DNA from: Comamonas sp. lk
GTDB lineage: Bacteria; Pseudomonadota; Gammaproteobacteria; Burkholderiales; Burkholderiaceae_C
NCBI RefSeq assembly: GCF_900564145.1
Contig: NZ_UOOB01000002.1
Location: 682,001 to 746,000 of the forward strand
DNA: 64,000 nt
Reading direction: 5' to 3'
The position numbers and the translations under genes were made by a program. Below the pieces are notes generated by a model. The model saw nothing but the letters and a program-made list of their open reading frames with translations. It was not told the origin of the DNA and did not search any database. Positions 1 through 8,525 of this stretch are shown piece by piece. Positions within the stretch are counted from its first letter, which is position 1; each line of letters starts with the position of its first letter.

Positions 1-281
1 CCACGGCCATGGTAGGGGTCCTGCCCCAGGATGACCACGCGCACGTCTTCGGGTGCAGTCAGCTCCAGCGCCCGCAGCGGCTGAGGCGGAAAAATCACGG
101 CGCCCGCATCCAGACGCTGCTGCAGATAAGCCTGCAGGCGCTGACCTGCGGCTGCGGCGAAAAATTGATCCACCACCGGCTTCCAGCCGGAGGCCACGGA
201 CCAGTCAGCAGGATGGGCCGTCTGCAACTGCGATGTTCCAGCAGGGTGGGAGTTTGAAGAGTTTGTCATCGTATGGCTCAT
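1..281 (-). CDS. ung: Uracil-DNA glycosylase, 5' part (cut by window start)
   Basis: Removes uracil from DNA to start base-excision repair in the cytoplasm. The minus strand reads into the family's water-activating motif LGQDPYHGRG just before the window edge; the Asp of this motif is the catalytic residue. About 90 N-terminal residues are present, including the stretch after WKPVVDQFF that normally precedes the motif. The rest of the enzyme lies outside. Two in-frame ATGs, at 281 and 269, are possible starts and neither has a strong ribosome binding site. The family call is secure; the start is not. Confidence 0.9.
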   Translation of the reverse strand, partial: MSHTMTNSSNSHPAGTSQLQTAHPADWSVASGWKPVVDQFFAAAAGQRLQAYLQQRLDAGAVIFPPQPLRALELTAPEDVRVVILGQDPYHGR

Positions 282-455
282 TGCCGATTTTTCAGGTTCT
301 CACGCTGCAACGCATGGAAAAAGCACAGAACAGGCCGGCAAAATACCTGATATCAGTGAGTGACAAAGGTTACAAAAGTACCAAAAATTGCTGCATACCA
401 GGCTGATCGCTATCTCGCACCGTTGGCGCAAGTACTGGCCTGAACAGGAGTTCCT

Positions 456-848
456 ATGCACCCATTCGCTGCTGCCACCCAGGTTCTGCATTCCAGCTCT
501 GCTCACCATGGGGAATCCGGCCATGCGGCCAAGGGCTTCCGATTTGCCGGCTGGGAGCTGCATACGCGCTCACGCAAGCTGCGCAGCTGCGACGGCCAGG
601 AGGTGGGCCTGACCAAGACCGAGTACGCCCTGCTGCTGATCTTGCTCAAACACCCCCGAAAAATCATGAGCCGTGACTCCATCATGGACATGACCCAAGC
701 CGAAGACAAAACCTACGACCGCGCCATTGATGTGCAGATACTGCGTCTGCGCCGCAAGATCGAAAGCAGGAAAGGCGCGCCCGTGCTGCTCAAGACCAAG
801 CGCAGCGCAGGCTATTTTCTGGATACCGAAGTTCAGCCTCTGGACTGA
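456..848 (+). CDS. Stand-alone OmpR/PhoB-type winged-helix DNA-binding protein
   Basis: The 130-residue product is almost entirely the C-terminal effector domain of an OmpR-family response regulator. After about 30 residues it reads FRFAGWELHTRSRKLRS, then LTKTEYALLLILLKHP, and ends with the recognition-helix region around TYDRAIDVQILRLRRKIE and the GYFL wing. There is no receiver domain. The reading frame is closed by a TGA 15 bases upstream of the ATG, and an AGGAG lies just before the start, so it seems to be translated as a short protein rather than being a longer gene with a missed start. It could be a functional orphan regulator or the remnant of a response regulator. No target is evident. 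Confidence 0.75.
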   Translation: MHPFAAATQVLHSSSAHHGESGHAAKGFRFAGWELHTRSRKLRSCDGQEVGLTKTEYALLLILLKHPRKIMSRDSIMDMTQAEDKTYDRAIDVQILRLRRKIESRKGAPVLLKTKRSAGYFLDTEVQPLD

Positions 849-859
849 ACCCCTACCCC

Positions 860-1660
860 TCAAGCAAACAGCTTGGCCAGAGCTTCGCCGGGCTCGGGTG
901 CACGCATAAAGGCCTCGCCCACCAGGAAGGCGTTGATGCCGGCGTCGCGCAAGGTCTTCACGTCGGCGGAGGTCAAGATTCCCGATTCGGTCACCAGCAG
1001 GCGATCGGCAGGCACGTTTTTCTGCAGCTCCAGCGTGGTTTCGATATGGACTTCGAAACTGCGCAGATCGCGGTTGTTGATGCCCACCAGCTCGGTCTTG
1101 AGCTTGAGCGCACGCTCCAGCTCCTTGGCATCATGCACTTCCACCAGCACGGCCATATCCAGGCTGCGGGCAATCTGCTCCATATCGGCCATCTGCGCAT
1201 CATCCAGACAGGCGGCAATCAGCAAGATGGCATCGGCGCCCATGGCTCGCGACTCATAGATCTGATAGGGATCGACCATGAAATCTTTGCGCAGCACGGG
1301 CAGCGTGGTGCTGGCACGGGCTTGCTTCAAGAAGTCGGGCTGGCCCTGAAAAAACTGGCGGTCGGTCAGCACCGACAGACAGGCGGCATTGATCTTGCCA
1401 TTGCCCAGCATATAGCTCTGGGCGATGTCCGCAGGATCGAAGTCCTGGCGGATCACGCCCTTGCTGGGACTGGCTTTCTTGACTTCGGCAATCACGGCAG
1501 CTTGGCCGGCCGAGATCTTGGCGCGCAGCGCGCCCACGAAATCGCGGGTCGATACGCGGCTTTCGGCGTCGTGGCGCATGGCCTCAAAAGACAGGCGCTT
1601 TTTGGCGGCTGCCACTTCCTGGACTTTGACGTCGCAGATTTTCTTCAAAATGTCAGACAT
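860..1660 (-). CDS. trpC: Indole-3-glycerol phosphate synthase
   Basis: Catalyses ring closure of CdRP to indole-3-glycerol phosphate in tryptophan synthesis. A full-length TIM barrel of 266 residues is seen, with the phosphate/substrate motifs [38 protein letters not shown] and LLVTESGI in the expected order. I chose the ATG at 1660 (MSDILKKI) because AAGGA precedes it; an in-frame ATG at 1684 would add eight residues. It is the last gene of the minus-strand trp operon, 35 bases after trpD. It is a separate enzyme, not the TrpC-TrpF fusion of enterobacteria. Confidence 0.95.
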   Translation of the reverse strand: MSDILKKICDVKVQEVAAAKKRLSFEAMRHDAESRVSTRDFVGALRAKISAGQAAVIAEVKKASPSKGVIRQDFDPADIAQSYMLGNGKINAACLSVLTDRQFFQGQPDFLKQARASTTLPVLRKDFMVDPYQIYESRAMGADAILLIAACLDDAQMADMEQIARSLDMAVLVEVHDAKELERALKLKTELVGINNRDLRSFEVHIETTLELQKNVPADRLLVTESGILTSADVKTLRDAGINAFLVGEAFMRAPEPGEALAKLFA

Positions 1661-1695
1661 GGATTCATCCTTGAATTCGCTCATGGCCCACAGGC

Positions 1696-2730
1696 TTATG
1701 CCTGGGCCGAAAATTGCTGTGTATAGCGCACCAGTTCCTGCAGCTTTTTCAGTGCCGCGCCACTGTCCATCGCGCTTTGCGCACGCCCCAGACCATCTTC
1801 AATGGAGCTGGCCGCGTTGGCCGCATACAGCGCAGCGCCAGCATTCAGGCAGACGATATCTCGCGCCGGGCCTTGCTCGCCCTGCAGCACGCCCAGCAGC
1901 ATGGCTTTGGACTCTTCGGGGTTTTCCACTTTCAGCGAACGCGTGCCCGCCATGCGCAGACCAAAGTCTTCGGGGTGGATTTCGTATTCACGCACCACAC
2001 CGTCCTTGAGTTCGCCCACCAGAGTGCCGGCGCCCAGGCTGATTTCGTCCAGGCCATCGCGGCCATAGACCACCAGCGCATGTTCGGCGCCCAGACGCTG
2101 CAGAGCGCGCACCTGAATGCCGACCAGATCTTCGTGGAACACGCCCATCAGAATATTCGGGGCACTGGCCGGGTTGGTCAGCGGGCCCAGAATATTGAAG
2201 ATGGTGCGCACACCCAGCTCCTTGCGCACCGGCGCCACATTCTTCATGGCCGGGTGGTGGTTGGGCGCGAACATGAAACCAATGCCTACATCGCGTATGC
2301 AATCGGCGATCTGGGCGGCGTTGAGGTTGATATTGATGCCCAGCGCTTCCATGGCATCGGCGCTGCCGGACTTGCTGCTCACGCTGCGCCCGCCATGCTT
2401 GCTGACCTTGCCGCCTGCCGCTGCAATCACAAAAGTGGAGCAGGTGGAGATGTTGAAGGTGTTGGCGCCATCGCCGCCCGTGCCAACGATGTCCACCAGA
2501 TGGTTTTTGTCATGCACGTTCACCTTGTTGGAGAACTCGCGCATCACCTCGGCCGCGGCCGAGATCTCGCCAATGGTTTCCTTCTTCACGCGCAGGCCGG
2601 TGAGTATGGAGGCCGTCATCACCGGCGAGAGCTCGCCGCGCATGATCATGCGCATCAGATGCAGCATTTCGTCGTGAAAGATCTCGCGGTGCTCGATGGT
2701 GCGCTGCAGCGCTTCCTGGGGAGTAATCAT
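1696..2730 (-). CDS. trpD: Anthranilate phosphoribosyltransferase
   Basis: Transfers the phosphoribosyl group of PRPP to anthranilate. The protein of 344 residues has the PRPP and metal-binding signatures [39 protein letters not shown] and [12 protein letters not shown], followed by [11 protein letters not shown]. The ATG at 2730 (MITPQEAL) matches the usual family start; the open frame extends upstream without adding a recognised domain. It lies between trpG and trpC on the same strand. The 124-base gap to trpG holds a palindromic pair of repeat arms. The family call is very secure. Confidence 0.95.
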   Translation of the reverse strand: MITPQEALQRTIEHREIFHDEMLHLMRMIMRGELSPVMTASILTGLRVKKETIGEISAAAEVMREFSNKVNVHDKNHLVDIVGTGGDGANTFNISTCSTFVIAAAGGKVSKHGGRSVSSKSGSADAMEALGININLNAAQIADCIRDVGIGFMFAPNHHPAMKNVAPVRKELGVRTIFNILGPLTNPASAPNILMGVFHEDLVGIQVRALQRLGAEHALVVYGRDGLDEISLGAGTLVGELKDGVVREYEIHPEDFGLRMAGTRSLKVENPEESKAMLLGVLQGEQGPARDIVCLNAGAALYAANAASSIEDGLGRAQSAMDSGAALKKLQELVRYTQQFSAQA

Positions 2731-2752
2731 GACCAATCTCTCTATACTTTTA

Positions 2753-2838
2753 AGAGTTGCTGGCGCTTGCTTTATCTTGAGTTCCAAAGGAATCCAGCTT
2801 GAAATCAAGCCATATCAAGCGCCAAAAGCTACTGATTA
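2753..2838. repeat. Palindromic pair of dispersed-repeat arms between trpG and trpD
   Basis: TGGCGCTTG at 2761-2769 is the exact reverse complement of CAAGCGCCA at 2816-2824, and the flanks also pair partly (AGTTGC versus AAAGCT). A smaller hairpin, GCTTGA at 2797-2802 with TCAAGC at 2805-2810, sits between. The right arm resembles the repeat at 49722-49770. In the trp transcript it could form a long stem separating trpG from trpD. Confidence 0.6.
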
Positions 2839-2854
2839 ATGAGTGAAATTCAGC

Positions 2855-3436
2855 TTACTTCTGCTCAAGAAAGTTCTTCAGCATGGCATGACCATGCTCG
2901 GTCAAAATGCTCTCGGGGTGGAACTGCACACCCTCGATGGCCAGCGTCTTGTGGCGCACGCCCTGAATCTCACCATCTTCGCTGGTGGCGGTGATTTCAA
3001 GGCAGGCAGGCAGCGTCTTTTTGTCTATCACCAGCGAGTGATAGCGGTTGACGGTGAACTCCTGGGGCAAACCGGCAAACACGCCTTTTTGATCGGTGTG
3101 GATCACGCTAGTCTTGCCATGCATTTGCTGGCCGGCACGGATGATGTCGCCATCAAAGGCTGCACCAATGCTCTGGTGACCCAGGCAGACGCCCAAAATC
3201 GGCAGCTTGCCGGCAAAGTGCTTGATCGCAGCCACGGATATCCCGGCTTCGGCCGGCGAGCAGGGGCCGGGCGAGATCACCAGACGCTCTATGCCTTCGC
3301 GCGCCATCAGCGCCTCCACTTCGGCCACCGTGGTTTCATCATTGCGCACCACGGTCACCTCGGCGCCCAGTTCACCAAAGTACTGAACGATGTTGTAGGT
3401 AAAGCTGTCGTAATTGTCGACCATCAGCAGTTTCAT
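2855..3436 (-). CDS. trpG: Anthranilate synthase component II, glutamine amidotransferase
   Basis: Supplies ammonia from glutamine to TrpE for anthranilate synthesis. It is a class I amidotransferase of 193 residues with the oxyanion motif [12 protein letters not shown], the nucleophile in GVCLGHQ (Cys84) and the His/Glu pair in [10 protein letters not shown]. Residues 7-16 ([10 protein letters not shown]) are the usual TrpG/PabA start. It begins four bases after the chorismate mutase gene, so the two are almost certainly co-translated. It might also serve p-aminobenzoate synthase, since TrpG can be shared, but the operon points to tryptophan. Confidence 0.95.
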   Translation of the reverse strand: MKLLMVDNYDSFTYNIVQYFGELGAEVTVVRNDETTVAEVEALMAREGIERLVISPGPCSPAEAGISVAAIKHFAGKLPILGVCLGHQSIGAAFDGDIIRAGQQMHGKTSVIHTDQKGVFAGLPQEFTVNRYHSLVIDKKTLPACLEITATSEDGEIQGVRHKTLAIEGVQFHPESILTEHGHAMLKNFLEQK

Positions 3437-3440
3437 GGTC

Positions 3441-3803
3441 TTACTCCTGGGCTGCGCCTGGGGCGCGCGGTTGCAGGCCTTGGCCGCGCAAACGGACCAG
3501 CTCCTGGTGTTCGAAATCGATGTAACACTCCATCATGGCCCGGTACAGGCGCTCCATGAGATCGGCATCACCGCCCTGGGCGACGGCCATGGGGCGCACG
3601 CGGTCCACGATGGCCTGGATGCGAGCCTCGTCGCGCACCAGGCCTGCGTCGTTTTTCACGCGTGCGGCCTGGGTCATGTAGGCGCTGCGCTCCACCAGCA
3701 GGGGCACAAGCACGTCATCCAGCGCATTCACGCCGGCGCGCACTTCGTCCATGCTGGCGCAGGGGTCGACCTTGTCAAAGGCCTTGCAGATGTTTTCGCT
3801 CAT
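3441..3803 (-). CDS. AroQ-type chorismate mutase
   Basis: A small all-helical protein of 120 residues that resembles monofunctional AroQ-class chorismate mutases and the related PchB lyases. It has the pattern [21 protein letters not shown], then [11 protein letters not shown] and an [15 protein letters not shown] helix. It would convert chorismate to prephenate. Its ATG overlaps the trpE stop (ATGA at 3800-3803) and it ends four bases before trpG, so it is translationally coupled inside the trp operon. It therefore competes for the same substrate as its two neighbours. Isochorismate-pyruvate lyase activity cannot be excluded from sequence alone. Confidence 0.8.
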   Translation of the reverse strand: MSENICKAFDKVDPCASMDEVRAGVNALDDVLVPLLVERSAYMTQAARVKNDAGLVRDEARIQAIVDRVRPMAVAQGGDADLMERLYRAMMECYIDFEHQELVRLRGQGLQPRAPGAAQE

Positions 3804-5299
3804 TCCAGACCTTCCTCAACCAGTTCTGCAGCGCGCAACAAGGCGCGGGCCTTGTGCTCGGTTTCCTTCCACTCCAGCTCGGGCACCGAATCCGCCACCA
3901 CACCGGCTGCGGCCTGCACATAAAGCACGTTGTCCTTGATGACGCCGGTGCGAATCGCAATCGCCAGATCCATGTCGCCGGCAAAGCTCAAATAGCCGCA
4001 GGCACCGCCATAGATGCCGCGCTTGGTGGGCTCGAGCTGGTCGATGACTTCCATGGCATGCACCTTGGGTGCGCCCGTCAGCGTGCCGGCGGGGAAGGTG
4101 GCCTTGAACACATCCATGTTCTCCATGCCGTCCAGCAGCAGGCCTTCCACATTGCTCACGATGTGCATGACATGGCTGTAGCGCTCCACGGCAAAGGCTT
4201 CGGTCACCTTCACGCTGCCGGTCTTGGCAATGCGGCCGATGTCGTTGCGTGCCAGATCGATCAGCATCACGTGCTCGGCCCGTTCCTTGGGATCGGTCAC
4301 CAGCTCCTGCTCCGTGGCCTTGTCCGACTCGGGCGTGTTGCCGCGCGGGCGGGTGCCGGCCAGCGGGCGAATCGTCACCTTTTCGCCATCGGGCGTGCTT
4401 TCCTGGCGCACCAAAATTTCGGGGCTGGCCCCCACTACATGGAAATCTCCGAAATGGTAGAAGTACATGTAGGGGCTGGGGTTGAGCGAGCGCAGCGCGC
4501 GGTACAGCGACAGCGGCGAGGCCGTGAAACGCTTGTGAATCCGCTGGCCTACCTGCACTTGCATGAAGTCGCCTGCCGCAATCAGATCCTTGGCCTTTTG
4601 CACGGCGGCCAGATAGTCCTGCTTGTCAAAGCTGCGCTCTGCGGGATAGCTTTCTCCGGCACGAATCTGCGGCGCGCTGACCGAGTAGCGCAGCTGATCC
4701 TTGAGCTGACGCAGGCGCTTCTTGGCGCGGGTATAGGCTTCGGCCTCGCCAGGATTGGCGTAGACGATCAGGTAGAGCTTGCCCGAGAGGTTGTCGATGA
4801 CGGCCACTTCCTCGCACTGCAGCAGCATGATGTCGGGCGTGCCCAGAGAATCGGGCGGGCAGGAGTGCTCCAGCTTTTTCTCGATGTAGCGCACGGCGTC
4901 ATAGCCGAAGTAGCCGGCCAGGCCACCGCAAAAACGCGGCAGACCGGGCGAGAGTGCCACCTTGAAACGCTTTTGGTAAGCGGCGATAAAGTCCAGCGGG
5001 TTGCCGCTGGCGGTTTCCACCACCAGGCCGTCGGTCACCACCTCCGTCTTGGCCTGATCGCCAAAACCGCTGGCGCGCACAAAGCTGCGCGCCGGCAAGC
5101 CGATAAAGCTGTAGCGGCCAAAACGCTCGCCGCCGACCACGGATTCCAGCAAAAAGCTGTACTTGCCGTCGCCGTTGGCGTGAGCCAGCTTGAGATAGAG
5201 GGAAAGCGGGGTTTCGAGGTCGGCAAACGCCTCGCTCAACAGGGGGATGCGGTTATAGCCTTGGGCCGCAAGAGACTTGAATTCCAGTTCCGTGATCAC
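3800..5299 (-). CDS. trpE: Anthranilate synthase component I
   Basis: Converts chorismate plus ammonia to anthranilate, the first committed step to tryptophan. About 500 residues contain the N-terminal TrpE domain with LLES and RYSFIG, which usually form the Trp feedback site, and the chorismate-binding domain with IRPLAGTRPRG, DPKERAEHVMLIDLARND and GAPKVHAMEVIDQLEP. I prefer the GTG at 5299 (ITELEFKSL follows) because a GGAG is well placed and I recall related TrpE proteins beginning there. An ATG at 5326 would add nine residues. It is the first structural gene of the operon. Confidence 0.95.
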   Translation of the reverse strand: MITELEFKSLAAQGYNRIPLLSEAFADLETPLSLYLKLAHANGDGKYSFLLESVVGGERFGRYSFIGLPARSFVRASGFGDQAKTEVVTDGLVVETASGNPLDFIAAYQKRFKVALSPGLPRFCGGLAGYFGYDAVRYIEKKLEHSCPPDSLGTPDIMLLQCEEVAVIDNLSGKLYLIVYANPGEAEAYTRAKKRLRQLKDQLRYSVSAPQIRAGESYPAERSFDKQDYLAAVQKAKDLIAAGDFMQVQVGQRIHKRFTASPLSLYRALRSLNPSPYMYFYHFGDFHVVGASPEILVRQESTPDGEKVTIRPLAGTRPRGNTPESDKATEQELVTDPKERAEHVMLIDLARNDIGRIAKTGSVKVTEAFAVERYSHVMHIVSNVEGLLLDGMENMDVFKATFPAGTLTGAPKVHAMEVIDQLEPTKRGIYGGACGYLSFAGDMDLAIAIRTGVIKDNVLYVQAAAGVVADSVPELEWKETEHKARALLRAAELVEEGLE

Positions 5300-5326
5300 G
5301 GGTTTGCTCCGGGAGTCATGGCGCAT

Positions 5327-5745
5327 GGCACACCTGCTGATCTTGCTTGGATCTCAGTGACAGGTGACGCGAGAGTTTGCGTAAGAGATGCGCCGGTTCA
5401 TTCCAATTGGCCCAAGGGGCCGCGGGTGCACGCCGGGCTCGTGCCGGAGTGCTTTAGCTGTTCAGTTGGGCAGGCTTACGCCAGGGCCAGGCTCCCCGGT
5501 CTCCACAACCTGCAATGAACGCGCGATGAATGAACATGATCCGAGCAGTGTAGCGCATCCGCACCGCGGGCAGAAAATGCAGCGCGGCCAGCCTGATCGC
5601 CATGGAGAGCACCTACACACCTCTGCGGGGCGGCCCGTATTGCGGGTCGTCATGGCAGACCTCAACATGGCGATCCACTCCCGGATCGCGACCGCCGCAC
5701 AGGCGAAACAAAGAGCCCGGGACCATCATGGAGGAGATATTCACG
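5327..5745. promoter_or_regulatory. trpE upstream region with candidate leader and hairpins
   Basis: This region of about 420 bases between trpE and the divergent gene has no large gene. On the minus strand it holds a 27-codon open frame with two Trp codons (5454-5537). It also has a hairpin GCAC.CCGG/CCGG.GTGC (5428-5436 with 5444-5452) and a tight hairpin GGCCC/GGGCC (5409-5413 with 5417-5421). A TACACT around 5551-5556 on the minus strand could be a -10 box, but no clear -35 box matches it. Promoter placement is a guess. Confidence 0.4.
5454..5537 (-). CDS. Candidate trp operon leader peptide (27 aa)
   Basis: This short open frame on the trp strand encodes a 27-residue peptide beginning MFIHRAFIAG and containing Trp-Pro-Trp (the two TGG codons are at 5487-5489 and 5481-5483). 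Two Trp codons in so short a frame about 150 bases before trpE resemble attenuation leaders. The TGGCCC over the Trp codons can pair with GGGCCA near 5408-5413, which would compete with the local GGCCC/GGGCC hairpin. Against this, there is no obvious ribosome binding site and no U-run after the hairpin. It is a hypothesis only. Confidence 0.35.
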   Translation of the reverse strand: MFIHRAFIAGCGDRGAWPWRKPAQLNS

Positions 5746-6393
5746 ATGTCGGTATTCCACACGGGTTCCATGCGCCGCCATGCGGGCACGGCCATCGCCT
5801 TGGCCTTCAGCGCCTGCCTGCTGCTGGCGGCGCACAGCGCCCAGGCCCAGAGCACCGGCACAGCGGCCGCTGCGCTGCAGATCAATGGGGTGAGCTATGC
5901 ACCGTCGCTGCAAGCGCAGGGCAAGACGCTGACGCTCAACGGCGCGGGAACGCGCTACAAGGCGATTTTCAAGGTCTATACTGCCGGCCTGTATTTGGAA
6001 AAGCCGGCGCACAGCCTGCAGGAGATCAGCCAGTTGAACGGCCCCAAGCGCATCAGCGTGACCATGTTGCGCGAGATCGATTCGGCCGAGCTGGGCAAGC
6101 TGTTCGCCCGGGGCATGGAAGACAATATGGAGCGCGCCGCTTTCTCCAAGCTGATTCCCGGCGTGATGCGCATGAGCGACATCTTCACCCAGCACAAAAA
6201 GCTGCTGGCGGGCGAGAACTTTTCAGTGGACTGGATTCCCGGCCAGGGCACGCAGGTGCTGGTCAAAGGCCAGCCCCAGGGCGAGCCGTTCAAGGAACCG
6301 GAATTCTTCAATGCCCTGCTGGGCATCTGGCTGGGCCCCAAGCCCGCCGATGAGCAGCTCAAAAAAGCCTTGCTGGGCACAAGCCAGAGTTAA
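5746..6393 (+). CDS. Secreted chalcone isomerase-like family protein
   Basis: The 215-residue product starts with a signal peptide (MRRHAGTAIALAFSACLLLAAHSAQAQ region, cleavage probably near residue 35). It continues as a chalcone-isomerase-like domain: INGVSYAP, then RYKAIFKVYTAGLYLEKPA and an ILGIWLGPKPAD-like C-terminus. Bacterial members are periplasmic proteins with no proven isomerase activity. I chose the ATG at 5746 because GGAGGAG sits eight bases upstream, whereas upstream in-frame ATGs lack a site. It is transcribed away from the trp operon and converges on speD. The function is unknown. Confidence 0.8.
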   Translation: MSVFHTGSMRRHAGTAIALAFSACLLLAAHSAQAQSTGTAAAALQINGVSYAPSLQAQGKTLTLNGAGTRYKAIFKVYTAGLYLEKPAHSLQEISQLNGPKRISVTMLREIDSAELGKLFARGMEDNMERAAFSKLIPGVMRMSDIFTQHKKLLAGENFSVDWIPGQGTQVLVKGQPQGEPFKEPEFFNALLGIWLGPKPADEQLKKALLGTSQS

Positions 6394-6398
6394 ATTCA

Positions 6399-6441
6399 GC
6401 TCCAGCCCTTATTCCATCTGCGCCAGCCGCTCTCTATTTTG
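6399..6441. repeat. Dispersed repeat copy, divergent
   Basis: GCTCCAGCCCTTATTCCATC and the following GCGCCAGCCGCTCTCTATTTTG align by eye with the copy at 49722-49770 (CTCTAGCACTTA...GCGCAAGCAGCTATCTAATTTG). It lies between the convergent chalcone-isomerase-like gene and speD and overlaps the speD stop. Confidence 0.45.
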
Positions 6442-6814
6442 CTAACTCACCGCGCTGCAGCTGCTGGCGCAGCAGCTTGCCTGGCGCATAGGCGGCAATT
6501 ACCGCATCCATCAAAGCGTGGGCCTTGGCCGAGTTGTCGCCCGAGAAATTGCACACATAGACATCGATGGTGACGCTACCGCTCTCGGGCCAGGTGTGAA
6601 TAGCCAGATGCGATTCGGCCAGCAACACCGTGCCCGTCACCCCGCCGGGCCGCCCATCGCAGCCGGGAAAGCTCACCCATTTGTCGGCCATGCGGCTCAG
6701 GCCGGCGTTGTGCACCTCGGCCAGGCACAGCTGGGCAATGGCCTCGGCCTCCAGCATCAAATGCTGCGGGCCCTGGCATTGGTAGAGGTCGGCGGTCAGG
6801 TGCAAGCCATGCAT
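6434..6814 (-). CDS. speD: S-adenosylmethionine decarboxylase proenzyme (prokaryotic type)
   Basis: Decarboxylates AdoMet to supply aminopropyl groups for spermidine. At 126 residues it matches the short self-cleaving SpeD/SpeH class. The processing site is in AESHLAIHTWPE: cleavage before Ser68 would create the pyruvoyl cofactor, and the His of IHTWPE is the usual processing residue. A conserved MADKWVSFPG and VYVCNFSGDN also fit. It starts 11 bases after gph on the same strand and is probably co-transcribed with it. No speE gene is in the window. Confidence 0.9.
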   Translation of the reverse strand: MHGLHLTADLYQCQGPQHLMLEAEAIAQLCLAEVHNAGLSRMADKWVSFPGCDGRPGGVTGTVLLAESHLAIHTWPESGSVTIDVYVCNFSGDNSAKAHALMDAVIAAYAPGKLLRQQLQRGELAK

Positions 6815-6825
6815 GGGCCCAGAGC

Positions 6826-7509
6826 TTAACCGTGCTGGAGCTGGTCCATCGAATCCAGATGCGCCTGCGCTGCCACGGCTTCAATGGGCTGGCCGTGGTT
6901 GTAGCCGTAGGTCATGAGCACCACGGGGCAACCCGCCGCATGGGCGGCCTGTGCATCGTTGCTGGAATCGCCCACCATCAGCGTGCGCGCGGGCAGGCTG
7001 CCCAGAGCCTTGCAGGTTTCGATCAGCGGCATAGGGTCGGGTTTTTTGCGCTCGAAAGAATCACCACCGAACACGCAGTCAAAAAAACCATCCAGCCCCT
7101 TGGCGGCCAGCAGCGGCTGGGCAAAAGACAGCGGCTTGTTGGTCAGACAGGCCAGGCGCAGGCCGGCGTCCTTTAAGCGCTGCAAGCCTTGCAAAACGCC
7201 GGGGTAGACATCGGCAAACTGCCCGTTGATGGCCAGGTAATGGTGCTCGTAGCGCAGCCAGGCCTGTGGATAAAGTGCCTCCGCCTGCTCTGCACCCACA
7301 TGCTTGAGCACGGAGCGGATCAGATTTTCCGAGCCCTTGCCCACCATGTGCTCTATGGCCTGCGGCGCAATCGACGGCAGTTGCAGGTCGGCCAACATGC
7401 GGTTGAGCGCCTCGGCAAAGTCACCCAATGTGTTCACCATGGTGCCGTCTAGATCGACCATGACGGCGTCGATGTCAAGGTCGGATATGAGATTAAATTT
7501 TCGAGTCAC
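6826..7509 (-). CDS. gph: Phosphoglycolate phosphatase, HAD family
   Basis: Hydrolyses 2-phosphoglycolate. It is a HAD enzyme of about 227 residues with motif I DLDGTMVNT (the nucleophile Asp), a helical cap domain, motif II LTNKP, a KKPDP lysine motif and motif III VGDSSNDAQAAHAAG. The open frame begins with GTG at 7509; no better start is visible before motif I. In related bacteria gph usually sits directly between rpe and trpE. Here rpe is about 4 kb upstream, and speD plus one divergent gene intervene before trpE. Confidence 0.9.
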   Translation of the reverse strand: MTRKFNLISDLDIDAVMVDLDGTMVNTLGDFAEALNRMLADLQLPSIAPQAIEHMVGKGSENLIRSVLKHVGAEQAEALYPQAWLRYEHHYLAINGQFADVYPGVLQGLQRLKDAGLRLACLTNKPLSFAQPLLAAKGLDGFFDCVFGGDSFERKKPDPMPLIETCKALGSLPARTLMVGDSSNDAQAAHAAGCPVVLMTYGYNHGQPIEAVAAQAHLDSMDQLQHG

Positions 7510-7534
7510 AGAATGAAATTTGCAATTTTTCCTG

Positions 7535-7549
7535 AGCGTATCGTACGCT
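7535..7549. other. Perfect inverted repeat upstream of gph
   Basis: AGCGTA (7535-7540) and TACGCT (7544-7549) flank TCG. It lies about 30 bases before the gph start, so it could be an operator or a 5' UTR hairpin. The rest of the interval 7510-7742 shows no gene. Confidence 0.35.
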
Positions 7550-7742
7550 TCAGAGAAAAAAGTTTGCCAACAGGTCTATCCACCTGGAATTTGATCAACC
7601 GAAGCGGGATGCCCGCGATAGGCGTTGAGACTCTCCATCAATGCAAGCGCTGATAGGTAACTTTGACTGACCTGTCTGCCATGACGACCAAGGTGTGCAA
7701 AACGAGGAGCAAACTGCACACCTGCAGAAGGGTTAGGCACAG

Positions 7743-8525
7743 TCAGGCGGAATCGGCCGACGAAGAAGGCGCTATCGCATGTCGCACATTGCGCACATGG
7801 GCCATGCCTGCCGCGTCCGCTGCAGCGGCATCGCCGGCGATCACGGCCTGGGCGATGGCGTGATAGTCGGCCAGACGGAGTTTCTGCAGCCCCTGCAGGC
7901 GATGCTGGGCATAAACGATGGGCATCTGGATCGAAGGGAACAAGCGACGGAGTTCGCGGCTGCCTGCCGCATCAAGCAGGGCACGGTAGAAGTGGCGTCG
8001 CGCGCGCGCAAAGGCGTCGGCATCCTGTGCCTGCTCGGCCTTATCCAACCACTGCAGTCCGGTCTGAATGGCCTGGGGAGAATGCCCACTGCGCACGCTC
8101 TGTGCGGCAGTGCGTGCCAGCAAGCCGCTCATGCGCTCGGCCACGTCCAGCACATGCAGAGTTTCTTGCAGAGTCAAAGACTTGATGGCCGCCCCCTTGT
8201 GGCGCAGCACATCGACGATGCCGTCGGCCATCAGACGTTGCATCGCCTCGCGCACCGAATTGCGGCCCACGCCGAACTGCAGGGCCAGATCCACTTCCAC
8301 CAGACGCTGGCCCGGCACAAAGCGCTGAATTTCCAGGCCATGGACGATGCCAAAAAACACCACGTCGGCTGCACTGAGCGCGGTCTTGGCGCCTGCGTTC
8401 GGCGCTTCTTCAGGCATACGGGGGAGGGAAGCTGTGGTCACGTCGGTCTGTATTCCATTGGGGAGCACAGCCAGTGTACATAACGGTTCTGTTCGCAGCG
8501 GCGTTGCATCGCAACTTTTATCCAC
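7743..8525 (-). CDS. GntR family regulator, FCD (FadR-type) subfamily
   Basis: The N-terminal winged helix is seen in IQRFVPGQRLVEVDLALQFGVGRNSVREAMQRLMADGIV, which is typical of GntR proteins. A helical FCD effector domain follows, with DVAERMSGLLARTAAQSV and a late FYRALLDAAG. The open frame starts with GTG at 8525. An ATG at 8420 (MPEEAPNAG) leaves the DNA-binding domain intact and may be the true start, since the first 35 residues look non-conserved. It is divergent from the acyl-CoA dehydrogenase gene, so it probably controls that three-gene unit in response to an acyl or organic-acid ligand. Confidence 0.85.
   Translation of the reverse strand: MDKSCDATPLRTEPLCTLAVLPNGIQTDVTTASLPRMPEEAPNAGAKTALSAADVVFFGIVHGLEIQRFVPGQRLVEVDLALQFGVGRNSVREAMQRLMADGIVDVLRHKGAAIKSLTLQETLHVLDVAERMSGLLARTAAQSVRSGHSPQAIQTGLQWLDKAEQAQDADAFARARRHFYRALLDAAGSRELRRLFPSIQMPIVYAQHRLQGLQKLRLADYHAIAQAVIAGDAAAADAAGMAHVRNVRHAIAPSSSADSA

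Noticed and set aside
5399..5401. A 15-codon frame starting here on the minus strand as trp leader
   Set aside because: It contains no Trp codon, unlike the frame at 5454-5537.
3662..5518. Long plus-strand open frame opposite trpE
   Set aside because: It lies antisense to the intact trpE and chorismate mutase genes, has no recognisable domain, and is a typical GC-rich shadow frame.
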